From Deltaproteobacteria bacterium (lineage in GTDB: Bacteria > Myxococcota_A > UBA796 > UBA9615), in the NCBI GenBank assembly GCA_029261955.1, contig JAJDAI010000641.1, forward strand, positions 1-6,043: a stretch of DNA of 6,043 bases. The letters run 5' to 3'. Positions within the stretch are counted from its first letter, which is position 1; each line of letters opens with the position of its first letter. Under the pieces are notes generated by a model that saw only the letters and a list, made by a program, of their open reading frames with translations, did no database searches and was not told the DNA's origin. A program made the position numbers and the translations under genes. Positions 1 through 6,043 of this stretch are shown in pieces.

Positions 1-1
1 T

Positions 2-466
2 GCGGCGCTGGCCCAGCAGGTCGAGGTCGTCCAGGAGGTCAGCCTGTTCGACCACGCGGCGAAGAGCGGCGCCACCAAGGGGGCGCCACGGTGGACTCGC
101 AAGGAGCGCGACTCGTGGCTCGCCGGGATCGGGCCCGCCGATGGACACCCCATGTACGGGGGTGCCAGCTACGACAAGCTCTGCGCCGTCGTGCCTTTGG
201 CCGATGGCGGGACGGCCTTCGTGGCGACGCAGAAGAGCGAAGGAATGAGCGGCCTGGGTCGCGTCGTCTGCGGCTGGACCGCGCTGGGTGGCAACCATCC
301 CGCGCCGCACTACCTGCTCCTGGCTGTGCGCCGCGGTCGGGGCGACCTCCGGGCCGTGGCCGTGAGCGGCGACCCGATCGTGACCATCGTGGACGTCGAG
401 CACGGCGAGTCGGCAGCCGGGATGCTTCGGCGCGTCGACCTGAAGGCGGCGAACGAAGGCTTGTAG
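2..466 (+). CDS. Hypothetical protein, 3' part (5' end outside window)
   Basis: The frame is open from the first complete codon to a TAG at 464-466, giving 154 residues with no start that must be used. An internal ATG at 152 exists, but the codons before it show the same strong G/C third-position bias, so the protein most likely begins upstream of the window. I do not recognise the family. The visible part starts with a charged, probably helical stretch (AALAQQVEVVQEVSLFDHAA). A basic Trp-containing segment (APRWTRKERDSW) follows, and then an alternating hydrophobic region that looks like a small beta-rich domain (HYLLLAVRRG, DLRAVAVSGD, PIVTIVDVEH). No signal peptide, membrane segment or catalytic motif can be seen in this part. 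It points away from the rest of the window and is separated from the next gene by nearly 500 non-coding bases, so nothing in the neighbourhood suggests its role. Confidence 0.72.
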   Translation, partial: AALAQQVEVVQEVSLFDHAAKSGATKGAPRWTRKERDSWLAGIGPADGHPMYGGASYDKLCAVVPLADGGTAFVATQKSEGMSGLGRVVCGWTALGGNHPAPHYLLLAVRRGRGDLRAVAVSGDPIVTIVDVEHGESAAGMLRRVDLKAANEGL

Positions 467-938
467 CCCAGGTCTCGGCTGATCAGCCCGCGTCCTGCAG
501 ATGTCGAACTCACAGCACCCCGCAGCGCAAGCCGCCTCGTCGCACGATGGCGGCTTTGCCACGCCTACGGCGGCCGGTACCTGCCCACGGTGGTTTTCGC
601 GGTTCCTCAGCAGCCGATGGGGGTGCGGGGTAGGCAACACGACGGTTCCGGGCAGTGGCAGTGGCCACAACAGCAGGGACGGGAGGCGAGGCCAGCCGGG
701 ATGACTGGCCGGCGCTACGCGCGGCCACGGGCCCCCGGGTCTGGCGGAGGCGGTGCGGAGACCCCGGTCGTGGGTGCCGCGCGAAGCGCCGGCCTTCTCC
801 TCGCCCGCGTGCCGCCCGTCCCGCGGCTGCGGCGCCGGTGACGCGCCCAGCCTTCGCGCGCGGCCACTGCCTCCGGCGGGAGGGTGGCGCGGGACCAGGG
901 TCCGAGCGCGATCACCTCGCTCACGCGCCAGGCCCCGC
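467..938. other. Intergenic stretch with no convincing gene
   Basis: About 470 bases between the end of the first gene and the inverted repeat at 939. Several short open frames cross it on both strands, but their translations are Arg/Pro/Gly/Ala-rich and low in complexity, as expected of shadow frames in GC-rich DNA. None has a clear ribosome binding site. A weak inverted repeat (GGCCAG at 690-695 with CTGGCC at 705-710) and a short palindrome GTGGCCAC near 661 are visible. No tRNA-like sequence, T-tract terminator or recognisable promoter was seen. It may be decayed sequence or hold a regulatory RNA that cannot be recognised by eye. Confidence 0.5.
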
Positions 939-985
939 TGTCACGACACTCTCCTCTTTAGAAGAACAAGGGGAGTGACGTGACA
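939..985. repeat. Near-perfect inverted repeat, 16-bp arms
   Basis: The left arm at 939-954 (TGTCACGACACTCTCC) matches the reverse complement of the right arm at 970-985 (GGGGAGTGACGTGACA) at 14 of 16 positions. The 15-base centre contains a further small inverted repeat, TCTT-TAG-AAGA. It lies inside the last codons of the replicase frame (-), where the family-like sequence appears to have already ended. There is no adjacent T-tract, so it is not a canonical terminator. It could be an operator, a replication or recombination site, a bidirectional terminator, or two transposon ends lying face to face. TG...CA outer ends are compatible with mobile-element termini. The repeat is seen directly; its role is inference. 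Confidence 0.65.
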
Positions 986-2026
986 CCCCGAAGCCCTCCG
1001 CGATCCCTTCGAGCGTGAGACCCTCGAACCACCGCTCGGGCTCCGTCACCAGGCGCTGACGCTCTACCACCGCGAACTTCAAGGCCTGGGCGTGCGTCTC
1101 GGGGTCCAACCAGTAGGTGCGCACGGGCGTTCCGTTCTCGCGGGCCTGCTTGTTGCCCAGCCTCAGGCCGACTGTGCGCAGGACGTCGGACAGCAGGCTG
1201 TAGGGCCTCTGCATCACGTTGCAGCGCACGTGGATGCCGTATACGGCGAGTTCCTTGCGGTCGGCGTGAGCCCAGTCCGCCGCCGTTTTCGCCTTCGACC
1301 GGTCCAGAAGCACGCCGGGCGCAGTGACGCCGAACTGGCGCAAGACCTCGGCTCGGCCGAAGGCGTCCAGGCAGTCGTGGCGCAGCCCCGTGGCCGAAAC
1401 ACCGTGCGCGTGGGCGGCCCAGTCGTTCTTCAGGAGACGGGCTCCATTCTCCTCCAGGTAGAGCAGCATGCGGGCCAGAGCACGCGTCTTGTCGCGACCC
1501 TTGCCGTCGTCGTCGTAAAGCAGGACCTCCTCGGTGATCTCCCCGTAGAAGTCACGGATGAAGGCCTTCTCGACGGAAAGGCGCTCCGCGGCATCAGCGG
1601 GCTCCTTGAGGTCGCGAGCCTCCTCGATGTCCATGTCGGCCGCCGCGAGCAACTCCTGGCGGTGCTTGGCCTTGACGGCTGCGCGCGCAGCACGAGCCTC
1701 CGCTTTGTAGTCCGCCTCGTCCTCTTCGCTCGGGCGGGGCCCCAGGATCTCACGCCACGGGTACGTGAGGTTGAGTGTCTGCAGGTAGGCGCGGAAGCCT
1801 GCGGCGATCCTGTCCGTGCCGTTGCTCCGCCGGTGGGCTTCCGTTACGCAGAAGTGGTCGAGATGCTGCTCAGCTTCGGGCAGCGTTCGCTTCTCCCCGT
1901 CTTCCCAGCGCAGCCCCTCGTAGGCGATCTCCCGAGGCAGCCCGATCGAGTTCGCCAGAGCCTTCGTCTCGGCCTCCCGGTTCAGCACCTGCCTGCGGAT
2001 GACCGCAGGGTCCCAGGTCTGGTTCT

Positions 2027-2033
2027 TCCCCCC
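2027..2033 (-). other. G GGG GGA heptamer at the replicase frame change
   Basis: On the coding (minus) strand the bases read G GGG GGA in the phase of the upstream frame (codons GCG GGG GGA), which fits the X XXY YYZ pattern for -1 ribosomal slippage. After a -1 slip the next codon is AAG, and the frame continues exactly into the downstream domain (KNQTWDPAVIRRQ). A single-base deletion in the G run, or a sequencing error there, would give the same picture. Because the gene is also truncated, mutation is the more economical explanation. Confidence 0.4.
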
Positions 2034-2548
2034 GCCCGCAGGTACACCAGGATCTCGCGGCATCGCGGCGCGCGGATCCTGTGCAGCATCTGGCCGCAGC
2101 CCGGGGCCGGCAGCGTCTCGCTGTTGAAGCTGCCGAAGATGCGGTCGAAGTGGTCCTTGATGTCGATCGAGACCCCCGTGCCGATGCTCGGGGTGTAGAT
2201 CAGCGCGTCGTAGTCTCCCACCCAGGAGTCGATGTTCGACAAGTCGTACTTCTCGTCCGCCGCCGTATCCCGGTTGATGAGTGCGATTTTCGCGCCGGGA
2301 CGTGCGTCCTGCAGCCGCTCCGCCCACGCCGCCGCGCCGTGACGCGACGTCATGGCCACCGCGAGCTTCTCGCCGCGGTGCCAGGCGTCGAGCAGGTTCT
2401 TGGTCCAGATCCCGAGGTCGGAGGTCACGCCGTACTTCCACGGCAGCGGCGGGTCCGCCACAACGACCTTCAGCGGGTCCTGCGGACGGAGCTGGTTGAT
2501 GAAGCCCACGGAGTAGGGCGACAGGTCCGCGTCGAGCACGACGACCGG

Positions 2549-3100
2549 GTGGCGGAGAACCTGCTGGACCGGAAGTTCGACACCTCGGCCCCGAACCAGG
2601 TCTGGGTGGGCGACATCACGTACCTGGCGACGAAGACCGGCTGGGTGTACCTCGTGGTCCTGCTCGACCTGTTCAGCCGCAAGGTCGTGGGCTGGTCGTT
2701 GCAGCAGCACATGCAGACGGAGCTGTGCCTCCAGGCGCTGCACCAGGCCGTCGCCACGCGCCGTCCCGGTCCCGGCCTGGTGCACCACAGCGACCGTGGC
2801 TCGCAGTACACCAGCGACGACTACCAGGCTGCGCTCGAGGCCATCGGCGCCATCCCGTCGATGAGCCGCAAGGGCAACTGCTGGGACAACGCCGTAGCCG
2901 AGTCCTTCTTCGGGACCCTGGAACAGGAGCTGGTGCTGCAGCAGGAGGAGCTCTGGCCCGACGAGGCCGCCGCCCGGGCCGCGGTCGGCGAGTACATCCA
3001 TCGCTTCTACAACCAGCGCCGCCGCCACTCGACACTCGGGCAGCTCAGCCCGGTCCAGTTCGAAGCCGCGCATCGCGTCGTGGAGGCGGCTGCCGCATGA
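2549..3100 (+). pseudogene. IS3-family transposase OrfB, C-terminal catalytic half
   Basis: This is the retroviral-integrase-type DDE catalytic domain of an IS3-family transposase, which cuts and joins the IS ends. Recognisable sequence starts at VAENLLDRKF (2549) and runs to the TGA at 3098-3100, 183 residues against roughly 270-300 for complete OrfB proteins. The catalytic residues are present: Asp in VGDITY (2612-2614), Asp in HHSDRGSQY (2792-2794) and Glu in AVAESFF (2900-2902). This gives D-x59-D-x35-E, the IS3 spacing. The family signatures DLFSRKVVGW, SMSRKGNCWDNA and the C-terminal YIHRFYNQRRRHSTLGQLSPVQFE are all there. The N-terminal helix-turn-helix half and the whole of OrfA are absent, and no start codon or ribosome binding site is associated with the fragment. 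An open frame continues upstream to 2081, but that part is antisense to the replicase and does not resemble transposase. The core is undamaged, so the truncation may be recent. Confidence 0.9.
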
Positions 3101-3109
3101 GTAGAAAGA

Positions 3110-3129
3110 GCCGGGCCCAAAGGCCCGGC
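3110..3129. terminator. GC-rich hairpin just after the transposase stop
   Basis: A perfect 8-bp stem, GCCGGGCC at 3110-3117 with GGCCCGGC at 3122-3129, closes a CAAA loop ten bases after the transposase stop codon. There is no T-tract on either side, so it may be a weak or Rho-dependent termination structure. It may equally be part of the right-end structure of the IS element. The hairpin is seen directly; its function is inference. Confidence 0.35.
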
Positions 3130-3141
3130 CCCATCCGTACA

Positions 3142-3528
3142 GGCACCTGCCACGGCGCTCAGGTTGGTCCTCACCAGAGCCCTATCCTCCGAGCAGGTGG
3201 GCGAACCCTACACCGTGTCCGACCGGGGCTACCCCCATCCGGTTGGCCACAAAGCGAGAAACCTCGGGGGCGAGGGGCAGAGCCCCCATCCGTCTGCGCG
3301 GTGCAGCCGAGCAGGCGTACTCAACGAACTGGTCCGGCAAAACGTGCAGGGTCACACACCCTGCTCACCGCACTCGGAGCGCATCGCGTTTCCTCTGGCA
3401 CGCGTCGCAGACACCGAGTGCCCCCCCCTTCCGCGCGGGGTCAACCGCCGTCCCACGCCAGCGAACTGGAGCAGCATCGGTCCGCCATCCGGCCGCCCAG
3501 ACGGGACTCGCCCTGCAAGACTGCGCGC
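3142..3528. other. Non-coding stretch upstream of the PcfJ-like gene
   Basis: The frame of the downstream gene stays open through this stretch, but its translation is Arg/Pro/Ser/Gly-rich and loses the codon bias seen after 3529, so I treat it as non-coding. It contains two mutually exclusive small stems: CCTCG/CGAGG (3262-3266 with 3271-3275) and GGGGGC/GCCCCC (3266-3271 with 3282-3287). The 9-mer CCCCATCCG occurs at 3233 and 3284, and again just outside the region at 3129 and 3561. I found no persuasive sigma-70-type promoter and no Shine-Dalgarno sequence before the next gene. The missing N-terminal half of the replicase is not encoded here on either strand. Confidence 0.45.
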
Positions 3529-4911
3529 GTGCTCGATCTCCCCGCCATCCTGAACACCTCCCCCATCCGCCACCAGGCTCGCCGCTGGGTCGGCCCCTTC
3601 GAGGATCCCGAAGTGCAGGTGCTGCGCGTCTGGCCGCAGCCCGCCAGCTGGGGGTGGACTCCGCGGTCCGGCTGGCAGCCCATCGACCTCGATCTTCGGG
3701 TCCACTGCGCCGACCCGGACTCTCAAGACGACGCCGTGCCCCCCAACGACGCGCTGGGGTGGAGCGTGCCGCTGGGCCCCCTCCTGGCCACCATCCCCGC
3801 CCCGATCCGCGAGGCCGCGGCCCTGCAGGGGAATTGCACCTGCTGGCGCCTGGTCATGCTCCTCCATGATCTGCCCGAGCTGCTCCCGCTCGCCGGTGAG
3901 AACCGCGCGCTGGCTGGCCTGCTCGCGCACCAGACCGGGCCGAGCGAGGACGCGGAGAGGTCCCTGGGAAGCCTGCGCGCGCTTCTGGCTCGGCCGCGCA
4001 AGCACCTGCTCCCGCGGCTGGGCCTGCCCCCCGAGAAGGGCTTCCTGCGCATCCTCGAGCGCCTCGAGCCCGGCGCGCTCGACGAGCCCGGTCCAGAAGG
4101 TGTGAGCCTGGTCCTCGGCACGGCCACGGGGCAGGTGCTCAAGTGGTTGCGTCACCTGCGCTGCATTCGGGCCGACGTGCTGTGCGTCCTGGAGGACCCG
4201 TCGCTTCAGCCGCTGTGCAGCTACAGCCTCCTCGACGACGAGGACGATGTCCTCGATGGAGGACTGCACAGCTACCTGCTCGAGATCGCCGTGGGCAGGG
4301 CCGAAGGCTGGGCGGCGCTGAGCCCGGCGAGGTTCACCTCCCGGCGGCAGGTGCTGGAGTTCAGCGCCGCACTGCCCCCCGACTCGAAGCGCATCTGGAC
4401 ACCCGAAGAGTTCCCCACGCCCTTCGAGGCCCCCACGGCCCAGGTGGTGCTGGAAGGCACGCCGCAGGTCAGCTTGCGGCATGTGCCCTCCGCCGTCGAG
4501 ATGCAGGCGCGGGCGCTGGAGGACCAGCACTGCATCGCCCGGCAGCGCAAATACCCCGAGCACGCGGCTCGGGGGGCGGCAGCGATGTACCTGGCGCACT
4601 GGGAGGAGGGCGGCAGCGAGCAGCGGGCGACCGTCTGGCTGCGGCTGGGACGCCGTGGGTGGGAGGTCGAGCAGACCGCGCTGCCGCGCAACGAGGACCC
4701 GCCGCGCTGGTTGCTGCTGCGCCTGGAGGCGTGGGTGGCCGACCTGAACGACGTCGAGGAGGAGACCGCCCCCGGGGGACCGGTGCAGCAGGCGCTGCCG
4801 CTGACGTTCAGGCACTCCGCGTTGGACGTTCCCGGTGCGATGCTTCAGGCCCCTGCCCAGCAGCGGCCCGAGGACCTCGGCTACGAGGACTGGTGGGCAT
4901 GGTTGGGCTGA
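3529..4911 (+). CDS. PcfJ-like domain protein
   Basis: This is a 460-residue protein whose second half resembles the PcfJ-like domain, named after a conserved protein of conjugative plasmids. Its biochemical function is unknown. The clearest match is the segment LEDQHCIARQ with His334-Cys335, corresponding to the family's 'HCV..Y' signature. It is followed by YPEHAARGAAAMYLAHWEE, the strand RATVWLRLG (366 on), GWEVEQ (377-382) and an Asn at 388 before a Pro-Pro pair. The first half is also typical of long PcfJ-like proteins: a helical CWRLVMLLHDLPELLPLAGEN segment, ALLARPRKHLLPRLGLP, and LRCIRADVLCVLEDP. There is no signal peptide or membrane span. The GTG at 3529 is chosen because third-position G/C bias and sensible protein sequence begin there. 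An in-frame ATG at 3097 overlaps the transposase stop, but the sequence between is not protein-like, and no good ribosome binding site is visible for either start. The gene converges on the recombinase-like gene at 5069 across a repeat array. The family call is by motif recognition; the N-terminus is uncertain. Confidence 0.7.
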   Translation: MLDLPAILNTSPIRHQARRWVGPFEDPEVQVLRVWPQPASWGWTPRSGWQPIDLDLRVHCADPDSQDDAVPPNDALGWSVPLGPLLATIPAPIREAAALQGNCTCWRLVMLLHDLPELLPLAGENRALAGLLAHQTGPSEDAERSLGSLRALLARPRKHLLPRLGLPPEKGFLRILERLEPGALDEPGPEGVSLVLGTATGQVLKWLRHLRCIRADVLCVLEDPSLQPLCSYSLLDDEDDVLDGGLHSYLLEIAVGRAEGWAALSPARFTSRRQVLEFSAALPPDSKRIWTPEEFPTPFEAPTAQVVLEGTPQVSLRHVPSAVEMQARALEDQHCIARQRKYPEHAARGAAAMYLAHWEEGGSEQRATVWLRLGRRGWEVEQTALPRNEDPPRWLLLRLEAWVADLNDVEEETAPGGPVQQALPLTFRHSALDVPGAMLQAPAQQRPEDLGYEDWWAWLG

Positions 4912-4945
4912 GCGGCGGAATTCGACGTCCTGCGGCCCCACCCCC

Positions 4946-5038
4946 GGACACCGAGGCACCCACCCACGGACACCCGCCCTCCCGACCCGGGACACCCGGG
5001 TCTCGCCCACGGACACCGCGCACCGGCCTGTGGACACC
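4946..5038. repeat. Five phased GGACACC direct repeats (iteron-like array)
   Basis: GGACACC occurs at 4946, 4968, 4990, 5011 and 5032, so start-to-start distances are 22, 22, 21 and 21 bp, about two helical turns. The preceding bases are partly conserved as well, with a C-rich block usually ending CCCAC or CCCG before the core. This places all five sites on one face of the DNA, as in plasmid replication iterons, arm-type integrase sites or the multi-site ends of some transposons. The mixture of 21 and 22 rules out a repeated peptide coding frame. The array fills the gap between two convergent genes. The bound protein is unknown; the recombinase-like protein encoded next door is one candidate. 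Confidence 0.65.
4985..5001. terminator. Perfect hairpin between convergent genes
   Basis: ACCCGGG at 4985-4991 and CCCGGGT at 4995-5001 form a perfect 7-bp stem around an ACA loop. The hairpin contains the third GGACACC repeat. It sits between two genes that converge, so it could work as a bidirectional terminator, but it has no T-tract. It may instead be a structural part of the repeat array. Confidence 0.3.
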
Positions 5039-5068
5039 GAGGAGCCCGCAAACACGCGATCGACGCCT

Positions 5069-6043
5069 TCACAGCATGCACGACAGCGGAAGCTCCGCCG
5101 GACGCGGCGCGCCCATCGGCTCCGGTGCCCACGCTGCCGTCCCCTTCGGCGCCTGCCGCGGCACGGCCACTGGGTCGACCAGTGCCATCCCCGTCTCGTC
5201 GCCCAGCGCCTTCCAGCCCCGCATGAGGCGCTGGAGCGAGCGCGCGGCCGGCGGGATGGCGGACTGGAGGCTGACTTCGCCCACCACCGCCCACCAGGAC
5301 TGCCGCACGACGACTCGGGGCATGCCGTGCGCCCGACACACCGCCTGCCAGCTGCGACGGAGATCACCGAAGGTGTAGCTGGGGCCCTCCACGCCGAACG
5401 CAGCCGCGCACGCGCGCGCCAGCGCCGGCTGCAAGCGCGCAGTCGGGCGATCCCAGCGGGTGAGGCACGGGAAGAGCCAGGTATCGGGCGACATCCGGCT
5501 CAGCAGGGGGTGGGAGGCGTCCAGCAGGTCCATCGCCCACGGCGCGATCCACGCACACCGCACGCGCCGCGGGTCTCGTGGTCGGCCAGGGGCCCTCGCG
5601 AAGAGCGCGACCTGTCGCTTCTGCAGCCGGATCTGCCCACGCCGCAACGCCGCGATCTCGCCCTCGCTCAGCCCGCCCCCCACCGCCAGACCGATCGCGG
5701 CACGCAGCAGCTCATCGGCCACCTCGAGGAGGGCCGCGATCTCCTCCAGGGAAGGCACCGACCGGCCCTTGCGCTCACCGACACGGCGGTCCGGCCCACG
5801 GGGGACTCGGGCAACCCGCGGGGGGAGCTGGACGGCCGCTGCCCACGCGCGCGCCGCCTCGCGGAGCACGGTCAGCGTGCGCGAAGCCGTCGACGCGGCC
5901 AGCGGCCGGCCGAGGAGGGGCCGCACCGGGTCCGTGAGCTCGACGCGGAGGCGCTCGACAAGTGCGTCGTCCACCTCGTGCATGGGGTGGTCACCCACCG
6001 CCCGGACCAGCCGCGATGCCGAGGCGCGCGCGCGCCACAGCCG
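5069..6043 (-). CDS. Degenerate tyrosine-recombinase-like protein, 3' part
   Basis: The frame enters from the right edge of the window and ends at TGA 5071-5069. An internal GTG at 5998 (309 residues) is possible, but the open frame continues to the edge, so the start is probably outside. Numbering from that GTG, residues about 35-60 resemble the helical core-binding domain of integrases. SLEEIAALLEVADELLRAAIGLAVGGGLSEGEIAALRRGQI (83-123) matches the first catalytic-domain block, where a normal enzyme has GLRxxE. Here the Arg is Ser111. YTFGDLRRSW (208-217) matches the HxLRH block; the Arg is kept (214) but the first His is Gly211. A WW pair at 235-236 may stand for the last His/Trp. No tyrosine follows: Tyr208 is the only Tyr after the internal GTG. 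It is therefore unlikely to cut DNA by the usual chemistry and may be a DNA-binding derivative or a diverged relative. The Pro-rich C-terminal tail (about 275-309) is unusual. Fold assignment is inference. Confidence 0.6.
   Translation of the reverse strand, partial: RLWRARASASRLVRAVGDHPMHEVDDALVERLRVELTDPVRPLLGRPLAASTASRTLTVLREAARAWAAAVQLPPRVARVPRGPDRRVGERKGRSVPSLEEIAALLEVADELLRAAIGLAVGGGLSEGEIAALRRGQIRLQKRQVALFARAPGRPRDPRRVRCAWIAPWAMDLLDASHPLLSRMSPDTWLFPCLTRWDRPTARLQPALARACAAAFGVEGPSYTFGDLRRSWQAVCRAHGMPRVVVRQSWWAVVGEVSLQSAIPPAARSLQRLMRGWKALGDETGMALVDPVAVPRQAPKGTAAWAPEPMGAPRPAELPLSCML

Larger units (their letters stand above)
921..2548 (-). pseudogene. CyRepA1-like plasmid replication helicase, 5'-truncated and frameshifted
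   Basis: This is the C-terminal half of a primase/helicase-type replication initiator resembling the CyRepA1 family. It would act in the cytoplasm, opening DNA at a plasmid origin. Recognisable helicase elements, in order on the minus strand, are a Walker B-like strand VVLDADLS (about 2545-2519), a segment AVAMTSRHGAAAWAERL, a motif V-like YDALIYTPSIGTGVSID (about 2207-2157), and a motif VI-like QMLHRIR (2092-2072). The distinctive C-terminal domain follows, with SLLSDVLRTVGLRLG and the segment around TYWLDPETHAQALKF. The frame containing the helicase motifs ends at 1982, whereas homologous-looking sequence continues in the -1 frame from KNQTWDP at about 2027 to the TGA at 921-923. The join falls on a run of six G (2033-2028 on the coding strand). 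Everything upstream of Walker B, including Walker A and any primase domain, is missing, and an IS3 fragment starts at the break. The last 20 or so residues, reading through the inverted repeat at 939-985, look non-native. It is most likely dead; the family call rests on motif recognition only. Confidence 0.68.
2549..3141 (+). mobile_element. IS3-family element remnant, left part deleted
   Basis: Only the right-hand part of the element remains: the catalytic half of OrfB and its 3' flank. The left boundary is placed where transposase similarity begins (2549, uncertain by about 10 bases) and coincides with the point where the replicase breaks off inside its Walker B strand. The right boundary is a guess: read from the outside inwards, 3141 leftwards gives TGTACGGATGGGGCC, which starts with TG and resembles IS3-family terminal repeats. 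The left end is missing, so it cannot be confirmed by comparison, and no target duplication can be tested. The sequence to the right is not the missing half of the replicase, so this is not a clean insertion into that gene. Confidence 0.6.

Noticed and set aside
501..704. Small plus-strand frame of 67 codons
   Set aside because: There is no ribosome binding site, codon bias is poor, and the composition is typical of random GC-rich frames.
715..924. Small minus-strand frame of 69 codons whose GTG start overlaps the replicase stop (GTGA)
   Set aside because: The first 25 or so codons look acceptable, but the rest becomes Arg/Pro-rich with no family resemblance. The upstream gene is a pseudogene, so translational coupling would mean little.
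1092..2198. Long open frame on the plus strand (368 codons)
   Set aside because: It is antisense to the replicase remnant, whose minus-strand translation shows clear helicase motifs. The plus-strand translation has no recognisable family features.
2081..2548. Upstream part of the transposase open frame, giving an apparent 339-residue protein
   Set aside because: IS3 similarity begins only at about 2549. The earlier codons are antisense to replicase sequence and do not resemble an OrfB N-terminus.
2725..3528. 5' extension of the PcfJ-like frame, including an ATG at 3097 overlapping the transposase stop
   Set aside because: The first part is out of frame with the real transposase. The rest is low-complexity and lacks the codon bias that starts at 3529.
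4946..5038. CRISPR array
   Set aside because: The conserved core is only 7 bases with about 15-base intervals, much too short for CRISPR repeats and spacers, and no cas gene is visible.
3352..5367. Long minus-strand frame (671 codons)
   Set aside because: It runs antisense through the PcfJ-like gene and into the recombinase-like gene in another frame. It is a typical GC-rich shadow.
4143..5378. Plus-strand frame of 411 codons crossing the repeat array
   Set aside because: It overlaps the PcfJ-like gene in another frame and is antisense to the recombinase-like gene. The mixed 21/22-bp repeat spacing shows the repeats are not a coding repeat in this frame.

Overview
This is a GC-rich window (roughly 70% or more by eye, with strong G/C preference at third codon positions). 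It comes from a mobile or plasmid-like accessory region of a high-GC bacterium. The combination of a PcfJ-like protein, a CyRepA-type replicase remnant, an IS3 remnant and a recombinase-like protein would fit a myxobacterium or similar high-GC Gram-negative. The host assignment is inference; no rRNA or tRNA gene is present to anchor it.

Layout: (1) 2-466 (+) is the 3' end of an unrecognised protein that begins before the window. (2) 467-938 has no convincing gene. (3) 939-985 is a near-perfect inverted repeat with 16-bp arms, lying inside the 3' end of the next reading frame. (4) 921-~2548 (-) is the C-terminal half of a plasmid-type replication helicase (CyRepA1-like). It is broken twice: it lacks everything upstream of its Walker B motif, and it changes frame at a run of six G on the coding strand. 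(5) ~2549-3100 (+) is the catalytic half of an IS3-family transposase with an intact D-x59-D-x35-E triad but no N-terminus. Its truncated 5' end abuts the truncated 5' end of the replicase, so this point is a deletion joint and not a simple insertion. (6) 3142-3528 is non-coding, with short repeats and small hairpins. (7) 3529-4911 (+) is a complete 460-residue PcfJ-like protein. (8) 4912-5068 is the gap between two convergent genes. It holds five GGACACC repeats spaced 22, 22, 21 and 21 bp, the geometry of plasmid iterons or of other multi-site protein-binding arrays. (9) 5069-6043 (-) is the 3' part of a protein with the outline of a tyrosine recombinase but without the catalytic tyrosine and most of the other catalytic residues.

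Reading the region together: it looks like a decaying or rearranged plasmid or integrative element. The old replicase has been cut and joined to an IS3 fragment, while the right half (PcfJ-like gene, phased repeats, degenerate recombinase-like gene) appears intact as far as it is visible. The phased repeat array beside the recombinase-like gene is the strongest candidate for something functional and undescribed.
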